NCBI GenBank assembly: GCA_016190005.1 | Contig: JACPRK010000097.1 | Span: forward strand, 1-52,345 | Direction of reading: 5' to 3' | DNA length: 52,345 nucleotides | Source of the DNA: Candidatus Wallbacteria bacterium | GTDB lineage: Bacteria; Muiribacteriota; UBA6191; JACPRK01 | Notes under the pieces: generated by a model | Databases searched by the model: none | The model's input: the letters and a program-made list of their open reading frames with translations, nothing else | Told to the model about the DNA's origin: nothing | In this document: piece by piece, positions 1 to 9,263 of the stretch | How positions within the stretch are numbered: position 1 is the stretch's first letter | Layout of the letters: every line of letters starts with the position of its first letter | Made by a program: the position numbers and the translations under genes

Positions 1-1
1 G

Positions 2-679
2 ATCAGCCTGGGCCTCAAGCAGCTGACCGAGGAGCCTTGGGCGACCGTGCCTCAGCGCTACAAGGCTGGCCAGTCGGTCACGGGCAAGGTCACCAAGCTG
101 ACGGCGTTCGGCGCCTTCATCCAGCTGGAGAAGGGCGTCGAGGGTCTGGTCCACATCAGCGACTTCTCGTGGACCGAGCGCGTGAACCACCCGTCGGACT
201 ACGTGCAGGAAGGCCAGGACGTCGAGGTCAAGATCCTCGAGATCAATCGCGACGACCGCAAGATCAGCCTGGGCCTCAAGCAGGTGAACGAGGACCCCTT
301 CACCACGTTCGAGAAGACCTATCCGGTGGGCTCCGTTACGGAGGGCGAGGTCATGTCGACCACAGACTTCGGCGCCTTCGTGAAGCTCCCGGGTGCCATC
401 GAGGGTCTGGTGCACTCGAGCCAGATCACCGACGACCGCAACGGCCGCCCGGAGGAGCTGGTGACGCTGGGGGACAAGATCCCCGTGAAGGTGCTCGAGA
501 TCGACAAGAAGGAGCGGCGCATCCGGCTCTCGATCAAGCAGGTGAAGACCGACGCCGAGCGCGCCAGCTACCAGGAGTACTCGCGAAAGGTGGAGAGCCA
601 GAGCGAGAGCAGCATCGGCGACGTGATCGACGAGGAGACCAGGGCCAAGCTGCAGGCGGCTGCGGACAAGAAGGAGTAA
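2..679 (+). CDS. rpsA: 30S ribosomal protein S1, C-terminal part
   Basis: The frame is open from the window edge, so the N-terminal part of the gene lies outside. Seen here are the tail of one S1 motif (ending ISLGLKQL) and two complete S1 repeats, one from YKAGQSVTGKV to ISLGLKQV and one from YPVGSVTEGEV to IRLSIKQV, then a charged C-terminal tail rich in Glu, Ser and Lys. Repeated OB-fold S1 motifs in tandem with this conserved ending identify ribosomal protein S1, which binds mRNA upstream of the start codon and delivers it to the 30S subunit. A strong double hairpin with a T-run follows at once, so transcription probably ends here and gap is a separate unit. Other multi-S1 proteins are possible, but the repeat spacing fits S1. 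Confidence 0.93.
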   Translation: MSLGLKQLTEEPWATVPQRYKAGQSVTGKVTKLTAFGAFIQLEKGVEGLVHISDFSWTERVNHPSDYVQEGQDVEVKILEINRDDRKISLGLKQVNEDPFTTFEKTYPVGSVTEGEVMSTTDFGAFVKLPGAIEGLVHSSQITDDRNGRPEELVTLGDKIPVKVLEIDKKERRIRLSIKQVKTDAERASYQEYSRKVESQSESSIGDVIDEETRAKLQAAADKKE

Positions 680-691
680 GCACGGAGTCCT

Positions 692-754
692 CTCGGGGGC
701 ATCGCCCCCGAGCCCCCACCAGGGGGCCATTGGCCCCCTGGACCCCCGTTTTTT
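692..754 (+). terminator. Rho-independent terminator after rpsA
   Basis: Two perfect dyads lie back to back: a 9-bp stem (692-700 with 704-712) and an 11-bp stem (719-729 with 731-741). A run of six T follows at 749-754. The first begins 13 bases after the rpsA stop codon. Confidence 0.8.
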
Positions 755-876
755 CCCGGGCCCGGGGGCAGGCCGGTAGTTTCAAGGCATCAGAGGAGTC
801 AAAAGGTCTGGCGGATGTGCCGGGAAGAGGACCGCCCGGAAGCGGACGGTCAAAGAAGGCGTGTCCGCAAACGTGA

Positions 877-1896
<1,020 letters not shown>

Positions 1897-1928
1897 CGTT
1901 TCGGCGCTCTGGCACTGACTTCTCTTAC

Positions 1929-1970
1929 GTCCTCCTCCCGCCCCTTTCGGGGACCGGGCGGAGGACTTTT
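1929..1970 (+). terminator. Terminator after gap
   Basis: A 7-bp outer stem (1929-1935 with 1960-1966) encloses further GC pairing. It is followed by four T, then CATTTT. Confidence 0.65.
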
Positions 1971-2271
1971 CATTTTCGCGAAAAAAAAGTTTGTTCCGGT
2001 GACTGGCGGGTGTATGGTGGTCGGGACGTGCGAGCCTGGGAGCTAGCGGACCGGCTCGGATCGAACAGCGATTCGCGATCGGGCCCTGGATTTGCTAGGC
2101 TGGACGAGGAGCACGAAGCAAGAGGCTACCGGAGAGCGCACGCCCGGGCCACAGGGCCTGTCCGCGAAGGGGAAGCATGGCGCAAAGCTGTTTGCAGTGG
2201 AGCAAGGAAGCTGTACATAAAGGGGTGCGGTACCCGCGTTTGGCCGTTCCGGATCGTGCATGTACGCAAGA

Positions 2272-2300
2272 TTGACTTTGAAAAAGGGCCCTTGTATGAA
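2272..2300 (+). promoter_or_regulatory. Sigma-70-type promoter for the cohesin/dockerin-like gene
   Basis: TTGACT (2272-2277), an exact 17-base spacer, then TATGAA (2295-2300). The -35 matches five of six consensus bases and the -10 four of six. The predicted transcript starts near 2307, ahead of the Shine-Dalgarno at 2361-2370, which supports the TTG start at 2377. Confidence 0.55.
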
Positions 2301-2360
2301 TAGAAACGTCAGCCCAATCGAGATGTCCGAAATCCAGAGAACGAGAACGAATCGCGGCCT

Positions 2361-2370
2361 GGAGGGAGGT
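2361..2370 (+). promoter_or_regulatory. Strong ribosome binding site that selects a TTG start
   Basis: GGAGGGAGGT lies six bases before the in-frame TTG at 2377. Upstream ATG codons at 2260, 2296 and 2323 have no comparable site. Starting at 2377 puts a normal signal peptide at the very N-terminus. Confidence 0.7.
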
Positions 2371-2376
2371 CCCACC

Positions 2377-3798
2377 TTGAATCGGAATCGACAGAACCAG
2401 AGGCCCTGTACGGGGGTAGCTCGAACTCTCCTGCTTCTAGCAGCCGCGTTGAGCCTGGCCCCCACCGTCCATGCCCAGACCGGCTTCTTGGGCGTCGCGG
2501 GCATTGTGAAGAACGGGCAGGGGGCCGGCCAAAACGGCATCCGCGTCGAGATCCGCAACACCAACCCGGCAGCGCCTACTCCGATCCAGACGACCACCAC
2601 GCCGTCCTCCGACGGTGCCAGCACCGGGTTCTTCTTCGTGGCGCTCAGCGACTTCTCGGGCAACCGGGCAGCCGCCGCAGACGACGTGCTGGCCATCTCG
2701 GCCTTCAACGGCGCCACCCAGATCCAGGCCGTGCCCGCCAGCTACGTGGTCACGCCCGGCGACGTGTCGAGCTCGCTGGTGCGTTTCGACATCACCGTCA
2801 ACACGGCCGTGACCTCGGACAACAAGCCGCCGACATGTGTCGTCAGCTTCTCCGCCGCCGACGTGAACAATGTGGCGGCAGGCAGCCTCACGATCTCTGC
2901 AGATTTCAACGAGGACATCACCACCTCGTCCACGGTGAAGCTCTCGGTCACAGACCCGACCGGGGCGAAGACCGACGCAAGCAGCGTCACCCGCGTCAAC
3001 GCACGCCGATACACGGGCGTGTACACCGTCGTCGGGACCAACACCGGTCTCTACAGCGTCGCCGTGAGCGGAGCGAAGGACGCGGCAGGCAACGAGAACA
3101 CCGCTGCCACGAACAACACGTTCCGAGTCGGCTCGACCACGGCCAACGCCCCGGTCCTGGCCATCGCCAAGGTGACGGGCTCCGGCCAGGTCACGGTCCC
3201 GATCCTGTTGACGACCGCCGGCCGCTCGATCGGCGCGTTCTCGTTCAAGGTGAATTACAGCCCGGCCCAGGGTAGCTTCGTGAAGGCCGCGGCCGGCAGC
3301 GCCGCCGTGGCCGCCGGCTACTCCGTCGCCTCCAACGAGAGCACAAAGGGCCAGGTCAACATCACGGTCTTCGGCGTCTCCGATACGGCCATCGGCGCCG
3401 GTGAATCGGTCCAGTTCACCTTCCAGACCACCGCCGGTATCGCCAACGGCACGGTCATCAGCCTGGCCGGCTCCGCGCTCGACATGAGCGACACCTCCGC
3501 AGTCGACATCGAAGGCGAGACCCTCGAGAGCGGTTCAGTCACGGTTGGCCAGGCCACAGAACAGTTTGGCTGCTTCGATGTCAAGGAGGATGGTTCAAGC
3601 GCCGCTGCTTCGGACATCCAGTTCTTGATCAACAAGGCCATCGGAAAGAATGTGACGTGCCCGAAGAGCGGCGGAACGAAGTGCTTCGACGTCAAGAGGG
3701 ATTGCAGCATTGCCGCGGCGTCGGATATTCAGTTCCTGATCAACAAGGCCATCGGAAAGAACGTCTCTTGTCCGACCTCTGAGCAGGTTTGCCCATAG
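2377..3798 (+). CDS. Exported protein with cohesin-like domain and two dockerin-like repeats
   Basis: From the TTG start the product is 473 residues. The signal peptide has basic Arg/Asn residues, then a hydrophobic TLLLLAAALSLAPT core and a VHA|QT cleavage site at about residue 33. A beta-rich domain follows (35-150), then an Ig-like domain (about 150-250). A cohesin-like beta-sandwich spans about 257-395 (VTVPILLTTAGRSIGAFSFK, then a GESVQFTF strand), and two 37-residue repeats lie at about 399-473. Each repeat contains a DVKxD core followed by AASDIQFLINKAIGKN. This resembles type I dockerin, but the calcium-loop Asn is replaced by Lys and Cys residues bracket each copy. Role inferred: a surface or matrix protein assembled by cohesin-dockerin-like contacts with the next two gene products. 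No enzyme domain is visible. Confidence 0.75.
   Translation: MNRNRQNQRPCTGVARTLLLLAAALSLAPTVHAQTGFLGVAGIVKNGQGAGQNGIRVEIRNTNPAAPTPIQTTTTPSSDGASTGFFFVALSDFSGNRAAAADDVLAISAFNGATQIQAVPASYVVTPGDVSSSLVRFDITVNTAVTSDNKPPTCVVSFSAADVNNVAAGSLTISADFNEDITTSSTVKLSVTDPTGAKTDASSVTRVNARRYTGVYTVVGTNTGLYSVAVSGAKDAAGNENTAATNNTFRVGSTTANAPVLAIAKVTGSGQVTVPILLTTAGRSIGAFSFKVNYSPAQGSFVKAAAGSAAVAAGYSVASNESTKGQVNITVFGVSDTAIGAGESVQFTFQTTAGIANGTVISLAGSALDMSDTSAVDIEGETLESGSVTVGQATEQFGCFDVKEDGSSAAASDIQFLINKAIGKNVTCPKSGGTKCFDVKRDCSIAAASDIQFLINKAIGKNVSCPTSEQVCP
3571..3774 (+). repeat. Tandem dockerin-like repeat, 111-bp period
   Basis: The copies begin at 3571 and 3682. Both encode CFDVK, then AASDIQFLINKAIGKN and a closing Cys-Pro. 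Much of the second half is nearly identical at the DNA level (for example ATCAACAAGGCCATCGGAAA in both), pointing to recent duplication or strong constraint. Confidence 0.85.
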
Positions 3799-3871
3799 CA
3801 ATGGGTGTACCGTGACACCGAAATCGAACATGCCCAAACTTATTTCACGACCACTGGAAGGGAGAAGCGGA

Positions 3872-6800
3872 ATGATTTCCTTGCAAGGATGGATCAAGTC
3901 GATCTCGGCAGGCGGCTTGGCAGTCGCCGTGCTGCTGGTTCTGTCCAGCCCTGGGGTGGCGTTCGGCCAGCCGGTCCAGGCCGAGGCCACGCTGGCCCTG
4001 CAATCAGGGCTCACAACCAATGTCGACGGTACCGTCGACATGAACGTAGTCCTGACGAACACGGGTACTGCGCCCAAGATCGGCGTCATCACGTTCAGCA
4101 TCCAATCTTCCAGCGCAGCAACTCCGGTCATCAACACCGTGTCGGCCCCGGTGACTCCCGGAGCTGCCACCACGGCCGCCGGGAAGGCCGTGGCAGCTAA
4201 CTTCCTCGCAGGTGGCAAGCTTACCCTGAACATCTCGGGCGGCGCGACGGCCCTCGGAAATGGTGTGCTGGCGACCGTTCGAATCAAGGGCCTTGCCGAG
4301 GAAACTGCGAACCTGACGTTGACCGTGGACAGCGCGTCCGACAACACTGACAACGCCAACGACCTTACCGGCTTTGTGCTGCACTCGACGACCGTGCAGG
4401 TGAACGCTGTCCCTGTGGCCCCCACGGTCACCGCCATCAGCCTCTCGCCGGGCGCAACCATCACGAACACGGACGCGGTGGCGACCATCACGGTCACCTT
4501 CAGCACCGATGTCGCGACGACCCCCGCTCCGACCATCGTCTTCTCCCCCCGCACCGGCACCACCAACACCCTGGCGGGCGGCAATCTCACCCAGGCCGGA
4601 AGCGCCCGCATCTGGCGCTTCAGCACCGCCGCCCTCAAGTTCAGCAACAGCGGCAGCTATGACCTGCGTTTTACGGCCGCCAATTTCCAGGATACGAAGC
4701 TCACGCTCAGCTCCAGCACCGCCCTCACGGTCACGCCCAACATCCTGACTGTGAACATCGCGGCGCCGCCGTGCAGCACCACGCCCGTGGCGACCGTCAC
4801 GCTCAGCTCGACCAACTTCGTGGCAAAGGGCACGTTGACCGGTACCATCAACATCTCCGGCCTTTGCACCGGCGGCTCGGTCAAGTCGGGCGCCACCGTC
4901 GACTTCCAAGCCGTCTCCGGCTCGGGCGGGCTCGCCGCCAGCGGCATCGCGCTCTCCGGTTCCGGCACGACCCGCACCTTCACGAAGCAGATCACCGATT
5001 CCGCGGGTGCCAACGGCACGTATCGCATCGTTCCCCACGTCCAAGATTCCATCAACAATAACGAGGCCACCGTCTCCGGCAACAGCCAGACGCAGGTCGT
5101 CGTCAACATCCCCAACCTGCCGGTCATCGCTCGGGCCCGCATCACGGCCCCAGCGGCCAATGCCACGCTCGATCCGGGAGTGGTCACCCTGGACGGCAGC
5201 GGCAGCGAAGGAACCACTTTCACTTGGGCGAAGACCTCGGGCTCCAACGAAGCCTCTCCAGGCTTCTTCACCTCGACCAGCTCGAGCAAGACTGCCAAGT
5301 TCAACGCTCGGACCGCTGGCAGCTACACGTTCACCCTGTCTGCCAACTCGACGGGCTCCTCATCGAGCGCTGCTGTCACTTTCAACGTCCGCAACGCCCG
5401 CCCGGAGGCCAATGCCGGAACAGACGTCACAGTCCGCCGGCCGGATGCCGGAACCAATCGCAACATCGAGCTGAACGGCACGTTCTCGAGCGATGCCAAC
5501 CTCGACAGTCTCGCCTTCACTTGGTCGCTCACCGCGGGCGGCACCAATGCGGGCGCCACCCTGACGAACGCCAACACGGCAACGCCGACCCTGGTCGTCC
5601 CCGGCTCCATCAGCCCGGCCCGGTTCGACGTGCAGCTGTCCGTCTCTGACGGCAACACCAGCGACACCGACAACGTCAACATCTGGCTCACCAAGACCTC
5701 CGTCCCGGTCGCCAACGCCGGTCTCGACACGACCATCGTGACCACCGGCGGACCGCTGCTGGTCCCCCTGATCGGCCGCGACAGCGCCGATCCGGATGAC
5801 AAGACGGGCGCCAATCTGACGTTCCAGTGGACTCAGGAGTCCACCAATACGGGCCGCACGGTCCAGATCCAGAACGGAACCCAGAAGGACGCCACGGCCA
5901 CCATCGCTGGAACCAGCGTCTCCGGCACGTACGTCTTCAAGTTGACGGTCACCAAGAACAACAGTGCGGCTCTCCGTTCGGTCGCCCGCGTCTCCGTCAC
6001 GGTCATCCAGCGCACGGCAACCCAGAAGTTCCCGCAGGCCTCCTTCACGATGTCGTCGGGAAGCAGCTCCTCCTCGGTCAACCTGCGCGGCAATCCCTCG
6101 CTCAGTCTCGACGCGACCCCGACCGCGCTTCCCACGGTCCAGCTCAACGCTACCGCCAGCAAGAACGGCGCGGGCGTGGCCAACACCGGCCTGACCTTTG
6201 AGTGGTTCTCGGTGTCGGACTTCGACACCTCTGCCAGCGCCTCCGCCGAAAACTCGTTCAGCAGCACGACGGCGGCAAGTCCGACCTTCACGCCTCCCGG
6301 CTTCGGGACCTTCCCGATCCTCGTTCGCGTGAAGGATGGCGCAACGGGTCTGACTGCCGCTCTGAAGGGCAGCCTCAGCGTCCGTAAGACGGGCACGACG
6401 GCTCTGGGTGTTCCCGCCGTGACCATCACGACGGGAGCCGGCACCCCGGCCATCTCTCCGGGAAGCGGTGCCGTGGTCATCACGACGGCCACCGCGGCCA
6501 CTTTGAGCGTCAACCTCACGGCCGCGGCGACCGGCGCCACGCAGTTCACGTGGTTCCAGCTGACCCGCGACGGTGAGAACGCCCGGCTCGAGGCCGAAGG
6601 CGTGCCGGCCGCCGACAGGCCGCGCCTCAACCGCGCGACCAACAACACGGCGCTCGACGCGTTCGGCGGCGGACCCAAGACCGGCGCATCGATCAGCTTC
6701 GGACTGGCGCCGGCATCGGGTCTCAACGCCAACGCGGTCAGCGGCGACTACTCCTTCCTGGTGGTCGCCCGCAACGCCGACGGTGTCAGCTCCCGAGCTG

Positions 6801-7399
6801 TCGTCATCCTTCCGGTGGTCGACGCCCGTAGCGGCAAGGGCCCCTTGCGAGCCTCGATCGGTGGTCTGACCCCGGTCTTCACGGAAGACGGCCTCTTCTT
6901 CAGCCTGGGCGCGCTCACGGCAACGGACGGCACCTTCAGCATCCGGCTGGGTGACTTCTTCGACCGAGTACGCAACCAGACAATCCGCCAGCGGCTCTCG
7001 ACGTCGGCGGGACGGACCGCCTTCAAGGGCTACATCCAGTGGGCGCAGGTGGCCGGCTCGGCCGACTTCACGACCCAGTTCGATACCATCAATGCCAAGA
7101 GCAACACGGATATCACGAAGTACGACATCTCGCTGACCCTCCCGACGGGAGTCAGCTCGGCGGACTTCCTGATCAGCTACGTGGTGGACCAGGGCGAGGA
7201 CGCCAGTAACGGCAGCATGGGCGGCGTGAGCACGAGCTCGAGCAGCTCGGGCACAGGCGGCGCCACCGGCAGTGACGGCGGCGGGCTCTGCGCTCTGCGC
7301 GGCGACGCCCCCGTGACCAGTGTGGACTTCCTGCTGCTCTTGCCGTTCGGGTTCGCGCTCCTCCGCAGGAACCGCGGGCTCCAGGAAAGCCACCGGTAA
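3872..7399 (+). CDS. Large exported multi-domain (cohesin-like, Ig/PKD-like) protein with CTERM-like tail
   Basis: The ATG at 3872 follows a GGAAGGGAGAAG ribosome binding site and gives 1175 residues with a compact signal peptide. Starts at 3812 (GTG) and 3830 (ATG) would put a long hydrophilic stretch before it. Residues about 35-180 form a cohesin-like sandwich. Several Ig-like domains follow, including PKD/K319-type repeats recognisable by ANAGTDVTVRRPD and VANAGLDTTIV openings at about 510-640. Composition is very rich in Thr, Ser, Ala and Gly. The C-terminus has a Gly-rich stretch, Cys1140, a short hydrophobic segment (VDFLLLLPFGFALL) and RRNR, a tripartite tail like the CTERM sorting signals (MYXO-, JDVT-type). 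It is probably surface-anchored or processed. The role is structural or adhesive by inference. Confidence 0.75.
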   Translation: MISLQGWIKSISAGGLAVAVLLVLSSPGVAFGQPVQAEATLALQSGLTTNVDGTVDMNVVLTNTGTAPKIGVITFSIQSSSAATPVINTVSAPVTPGAATTAAGKAVAANFLAGGKLTLNISGGATALGNGVLATVRIKGLAEETANLTLTVDSASDNTDNANDLTGFVLHSTTVQVNAVPVAPTVTAISLSPGATITNTDAVATITVTFSTDVATTPAPTIVFSPRTGTTNTLAGGNLTQAGSARIWRFSTAALKFSNSGSYDLRFTAANFQDTKLTLSSSTALTVTPNILTVNIAAPPCSTTPVATVTLSSTNFVAKGTLTGTINISGLCTGGSVKSGATVDFQAVSGSGGLAASGIALSGSGTTRTFTKQITDSAGANGTYRIVPHVQDSINNNEATVSGNSQTQVVVNIPNLPVIARARITAPAANATLDPGVVTLDGSGSEGTTFTWAKTSGSNEASPGFFTSTSSSKTAKFNARTAGSYTFTLSANSTGSSSSAAVTFNVRNARPEANAGTDVTVRRPDAGTNRNIELNGTFSSDANLDSLAFTWSLTAGGTNAGATLTNANTATPTLVVPGSISPARFDVQLSVSDGNTSDTDNVNIWLTKTSVPVANAGLDTTIVTTGGPLLVPLIGRDSADPDDKTGANLTFQWTQESTNTGRTVQIQNGTQKDATATIAGTSVSGTYVFKLTVTKNNSAALRSVARVSVTVIQRTATQKFPQASFTMSSGSSSSSVNLRGNPSLSLDATPTALPTVQLNATASKNGAGVANTGLTFEWFSVSDFDTSASASAENSFSSTTAASPTFTPPGFGTFPILVRVKDGATGLTAALKGSLSVRKTGTTALGVPAVTITTGAGTPAISPGSGAVVITTATAATLSVNLTAAATGATQFTWFQLTRDGENARLEAEGVPAADRPRLNRATNNTALDAFGGGPKTGASISFGLAPASGLNANAVSGDYSFLVVARNADGVSSRAVVILPVVDARSGKGPLRASIGGLTPVFTEDGLFFSLGALTATDGTFSIRLGDFFDRVRNQTIRQRLSTSAGRTAFKGYIQWAQVAGSADFTTQFDTINAKSNTDITKYDISLTLPTGVSSADFLISYVVDQGEDASNGSMGGVSTSSSSSGTGGATGSDGGGLCALRGDAPVTSVDFLLLLPFGFALLRRNRGLQESHR

Positions 7400-7420
7400 C
7401 TCGGAACCCCAGTGATGAAA

Positions 7421-7459
7421 CGCGGACCGGGCTCGACTTCGAGCCCGGTCCGCGGCTTT
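7421..7459 (+). terminator. Hairpin terminator between the second and third exported-protein genes
   Basis: A perfect 15-bp stem (7421-7435 with 7440-7454) with an ACTT loop, followed by GCTTT. The T-run is short, so termination may be partial. The dyad covers the region that would be translated if the next gene began at the ATG at 7412 or 7415, which argues for the later start. Confidence 0.6.
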
Positions 7460-7468
7460 ACGGGACAC

Positions 7469-8515
7469 GTGTCGAAAGAACTGCTATCCCTGGTCGTTCT
7501 AGGCTGGCTGCTCGCCGCAAGCGCGCCCGCTGCCGGTCCGCCCGTGGCTGCAAAGCCCAGGCAGACACAGCCTCCTTCTCGGTACGACGGCCGGCTGCGC
7601 CTTCTAGCAGAGGGTCTGGTACCCGGCAGGGTGTGCCGCTGTGACGTGGTACTCGAAACCGAGCCCGGCGCAGGTGTCTCCACGCTACTCTTCAAGCTCG
7701 TTTACGACCCGCGCCGCCTGGGCTTTGCCAGCCTCTCGGATGGGCCAGAGGGGACTCGCGCCGGGAAGCGGGCCTACAAGAACGGACAGCCAGGCTGGCT
7801 CACCGTGGTCGTCGCTGGCGGCAAGAGCCCGATGGCGACAGGCGTCGTGGCCAGCCTCTTCTTCGCCGTGCCACCGGAGCTCACCTGGTCGGGTACCAAG
7901 TTGCTGCTGGACAAGGCGGACGGCGCCACACCGGACGCACGAACGGTGCGTCTGGAGGCCCAGTCGCTAGACTTACTTTGCGCCCCTGGGGCGCGCGGCC
8001 GCGTGGAGCTGACACTCCGACGAGGTCTCAACTGGGTCGGTGTCCCTGTCGACGCCGGTCCGGGGTTCGACGCGGACGGACTGCTTGGCCAGATCGGGGC
8101 CACCTGGATCGCCGCACACCGTGAAAGGGACTCGACCTGGCGGGTGTACTTGCCCGGGATTTCGCCACCATTCGGGTTCGCAGGCAACCGGGCCTATGCG
8201 GCCCATGTGCCCCGGGAGCGACGCACTTCGCTCGAGGGCTCAGCCTGGCCCGACACACACCGCACGCTGAAGTTGGTCCCCGGAGCCAACCCGGTGGCGC
8301 TGGCCTGGGGCGTTCCCTCGTGGATGACATGGGAGGACCTGGCGCGGCTGACCGGCTCGTCCCGCGTCCTGGGATCGCGGCCGGGTGCCGACCCGTCTGC
8401 CGGCACCCGGGTGCTCTGGCCCCCGGGAGATCCGGCGACCGCGCCACAGGTCGGGGAGGGTTATGTCCTGGTCACCTCCGAGCCGAAGACGGTGACCCTG
8501 CCTCCAGGCCCCTGA
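7469..8515 (+). CDS. Exported protein with cohesin-like domain and paired C-terminal modules
   Basis: The GTG at 7469 gives 348 residues opening with a signal peptide (MSKELLSLVVLGWLLAASAP). The in-frame ATGs at 7412 and 7415 lie before a strong hairpin and were not chosen. Residues about 45-165 read as a short cohesin-like sandwich: a CRCDVVLETEPGAGVSTLLF strand pair, then YDPRRLGFASL and GWLTVVVAGG, matching the order of cohesin strands. The rest carries a GLNWVGVPVDAG module and a weaker second copy near GANPVALAWGVPSW. This module type recurs at the C-termini of secreted proteins in environmental bacteria. No catalytic motif is visible. It is the third consecutive gene with a cohesin-like fold, so a joint assembly is inferred. 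Confidence 0.65.
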   Translation: MSKELLSLVVLGWLLAASAPAAGPPVAAKPRQTQPPSRYDGRLRLLAEGLVPGRVCRCDVVLETEPGAGVSTLLFKLVYDPRRLGFASLSDGPEGTRAGKRAYKNGQPGWLTVVVAGGKSPMATGVVASLFFAVPPELTWSGTKLLLDKADGATPDARTVRLEAQSLDLLCAPGARGRVELTLRRGLNWVGVPVDAGPGFDADGLLGQIGATWIAAHRERDSTWRVYLPGISPPFGFAGNRAYAAHVPRERRTSLEGSAWPDTHRTLKLVPGANPVALAWGVPSWMTWEDLARLTGSSRVLGSRPGADPSAGTRVLWPPGDPATAPQVGEGYVLVTSEPKTVTLPPGP

Positions 8516-8558
8516 GCTTGCTCCCCCTGAGCACGCCAGGGGGGGCCGCCGGGCACGC

Positions 8559-9074
8559 TCAGCGCGCGCAGTCGACGCCCGTGTAGCTGCGCAGGGTCTC
8601 GACGGCGTGCGGTAGGATCGGCAGCACGACCTCGACGTTCTCCTGCACGGCCTTTGGGCTACCGGGCAAGTTCAGGATGAGGGACTTGCCTCGGATTCCC
8701 GCGACTCCTCGAGACAACATCGCCATGGGCGTGATGGCAAGCGAGGCTGCTCGCATCGCCTCGGGGATGCCCGGCACCAGCCGCTCCACGACGCGGAGCG
8801 TAGCCTCTGGCGTGACGTCGCGCTGAGTGAATCCCGTGCCTCCGCAGGTGAAGACCAGATCGGCTCCCAGCTCGTCGCAGCAGGCCACCAGGGCTTGCCG
8901 GAGACTGTCGACGTCGTCGGGAACGACTCGGCGGTCGAGTACGTCGGCCCCCAGCAGGCGCAATCGCTCTGCCAGCCAGCCGCCACTCGTATCGGCCCGC
9001 TCGCCCCGCGCGCCGCTGTCGGACGCCACGACGATGGCCGCGCGCGCCCCGTCCAATCGATGCGACTTCTCCAT
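8559..9074 (-). CDS. mog: MoaB/Mog-family molybdopterin-binding protein
   Basis: The 171-residue product belongs to the MoCF family, which binds molybdopterin and in Mog/MoaB adenylylates it before molybdenum insertion. Visible signatures are the TCGGTGFTQRDVTPEA motif in the middle and NLPGSPKAVQEN near the C-terminus. The ATG at 9074 is preceded by GGAGG at proper spacing, so the in-frame extension to 9173 is rejected. It stands alone on the minus strand between two plus-strand units, and no other molybdenum cofactor gene is in the window. Whether it acts as Mog or MoaB cannot be told from sequence alone. Confidence 0.88.
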   Translation of the reverse strand: MEKSHRLDGARAAIVVASDSGARGERADTSGGWLAERLRLLGADVLDRRVVPDDVDSLRQALVACCDELGADLVFTCGGTGFTQRDVTPEATLRVVERLVPGIPEAMRAASLAITPMAMLSRGVAGIRGKSLILNLPGSPKAVQENVEVVLPILPHAVETLRSYTGVDCAR

Positions 9075-9216
9075 GTCCGCCTCCGTTCGAAATCGTTCGA
9101 TCGCCAGCCTAGCGCCAACTCGGCCCAGGGTCCAGAACGGAGCTGCCGCGAGTCCGGCGTCGCAGAGAAGCACCCGAGCTGCTCCCGCGTCGCGCCTCCG
9201 GAGCGGCTGAGGTGGA

Positions 9217-9225
9217 TGTTATAAT
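9217..9225 (+). promoter_or_regulatory. Extended -10 promoter before the prepilin peptidase gene
   Basis: TGTTATAAT (9217-9225) is a perfect -10 with the TGn extension. No -35 is evident, as is usual for extended -10 promoters. The leader to the ATG at 9264 would be about 32 nt. Confidence 0.5.
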
Positions 9226-9263
9226 CGCCCGGCCCCGGCGCGAAGTCCGCCGGCGGGAATCGC

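Larger units (their letters stand above)
1897..2376 (+). other. Intergenic region upstream of the exported-protein cluster
   Basis: It holds the gap terminator (1929-1970), a run of eight A at about 1981, and a sigma-70-type promoter (2272-2300) whose transcript would carry a leader of about 70 nt. No gene was recognised in 1990-2270. An in-frame ATG at 2260 extends the downstream reading frame, but it lies before the promoter and has no ribosome binding site. Confidence 0.6.

Noticed and set aside
2150..2250. Possible c-di-GMP (GEMM) riboswitch: CACAGGGC followed about 35 nt later by GGCGCAAAGCTG
   Set aside because: The helices around these segments do not form as in the GEMM fold, the later GG-CTA and receptor parts are missing, and a good promoter lies downstream of it. 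An Infernal search with RF01051 would settle it.
5360..7468. Open frame of about 700 codons on the minus strand
   Set aside because: Antisense shadow of the large exported protein gene. Composition is dominated by Arg, Gly and Ala as expected from the GC-rich opposite strand; no ribosome binding site or motif.
8523..8543. Bidirectional hairpin CCCCCTG/CAGGGGG between the third exported-protein gene and mog
   Set aside because: A convergent position makes a terminator plausible, but there is no T-run on either side, so it was not listed as a feature.
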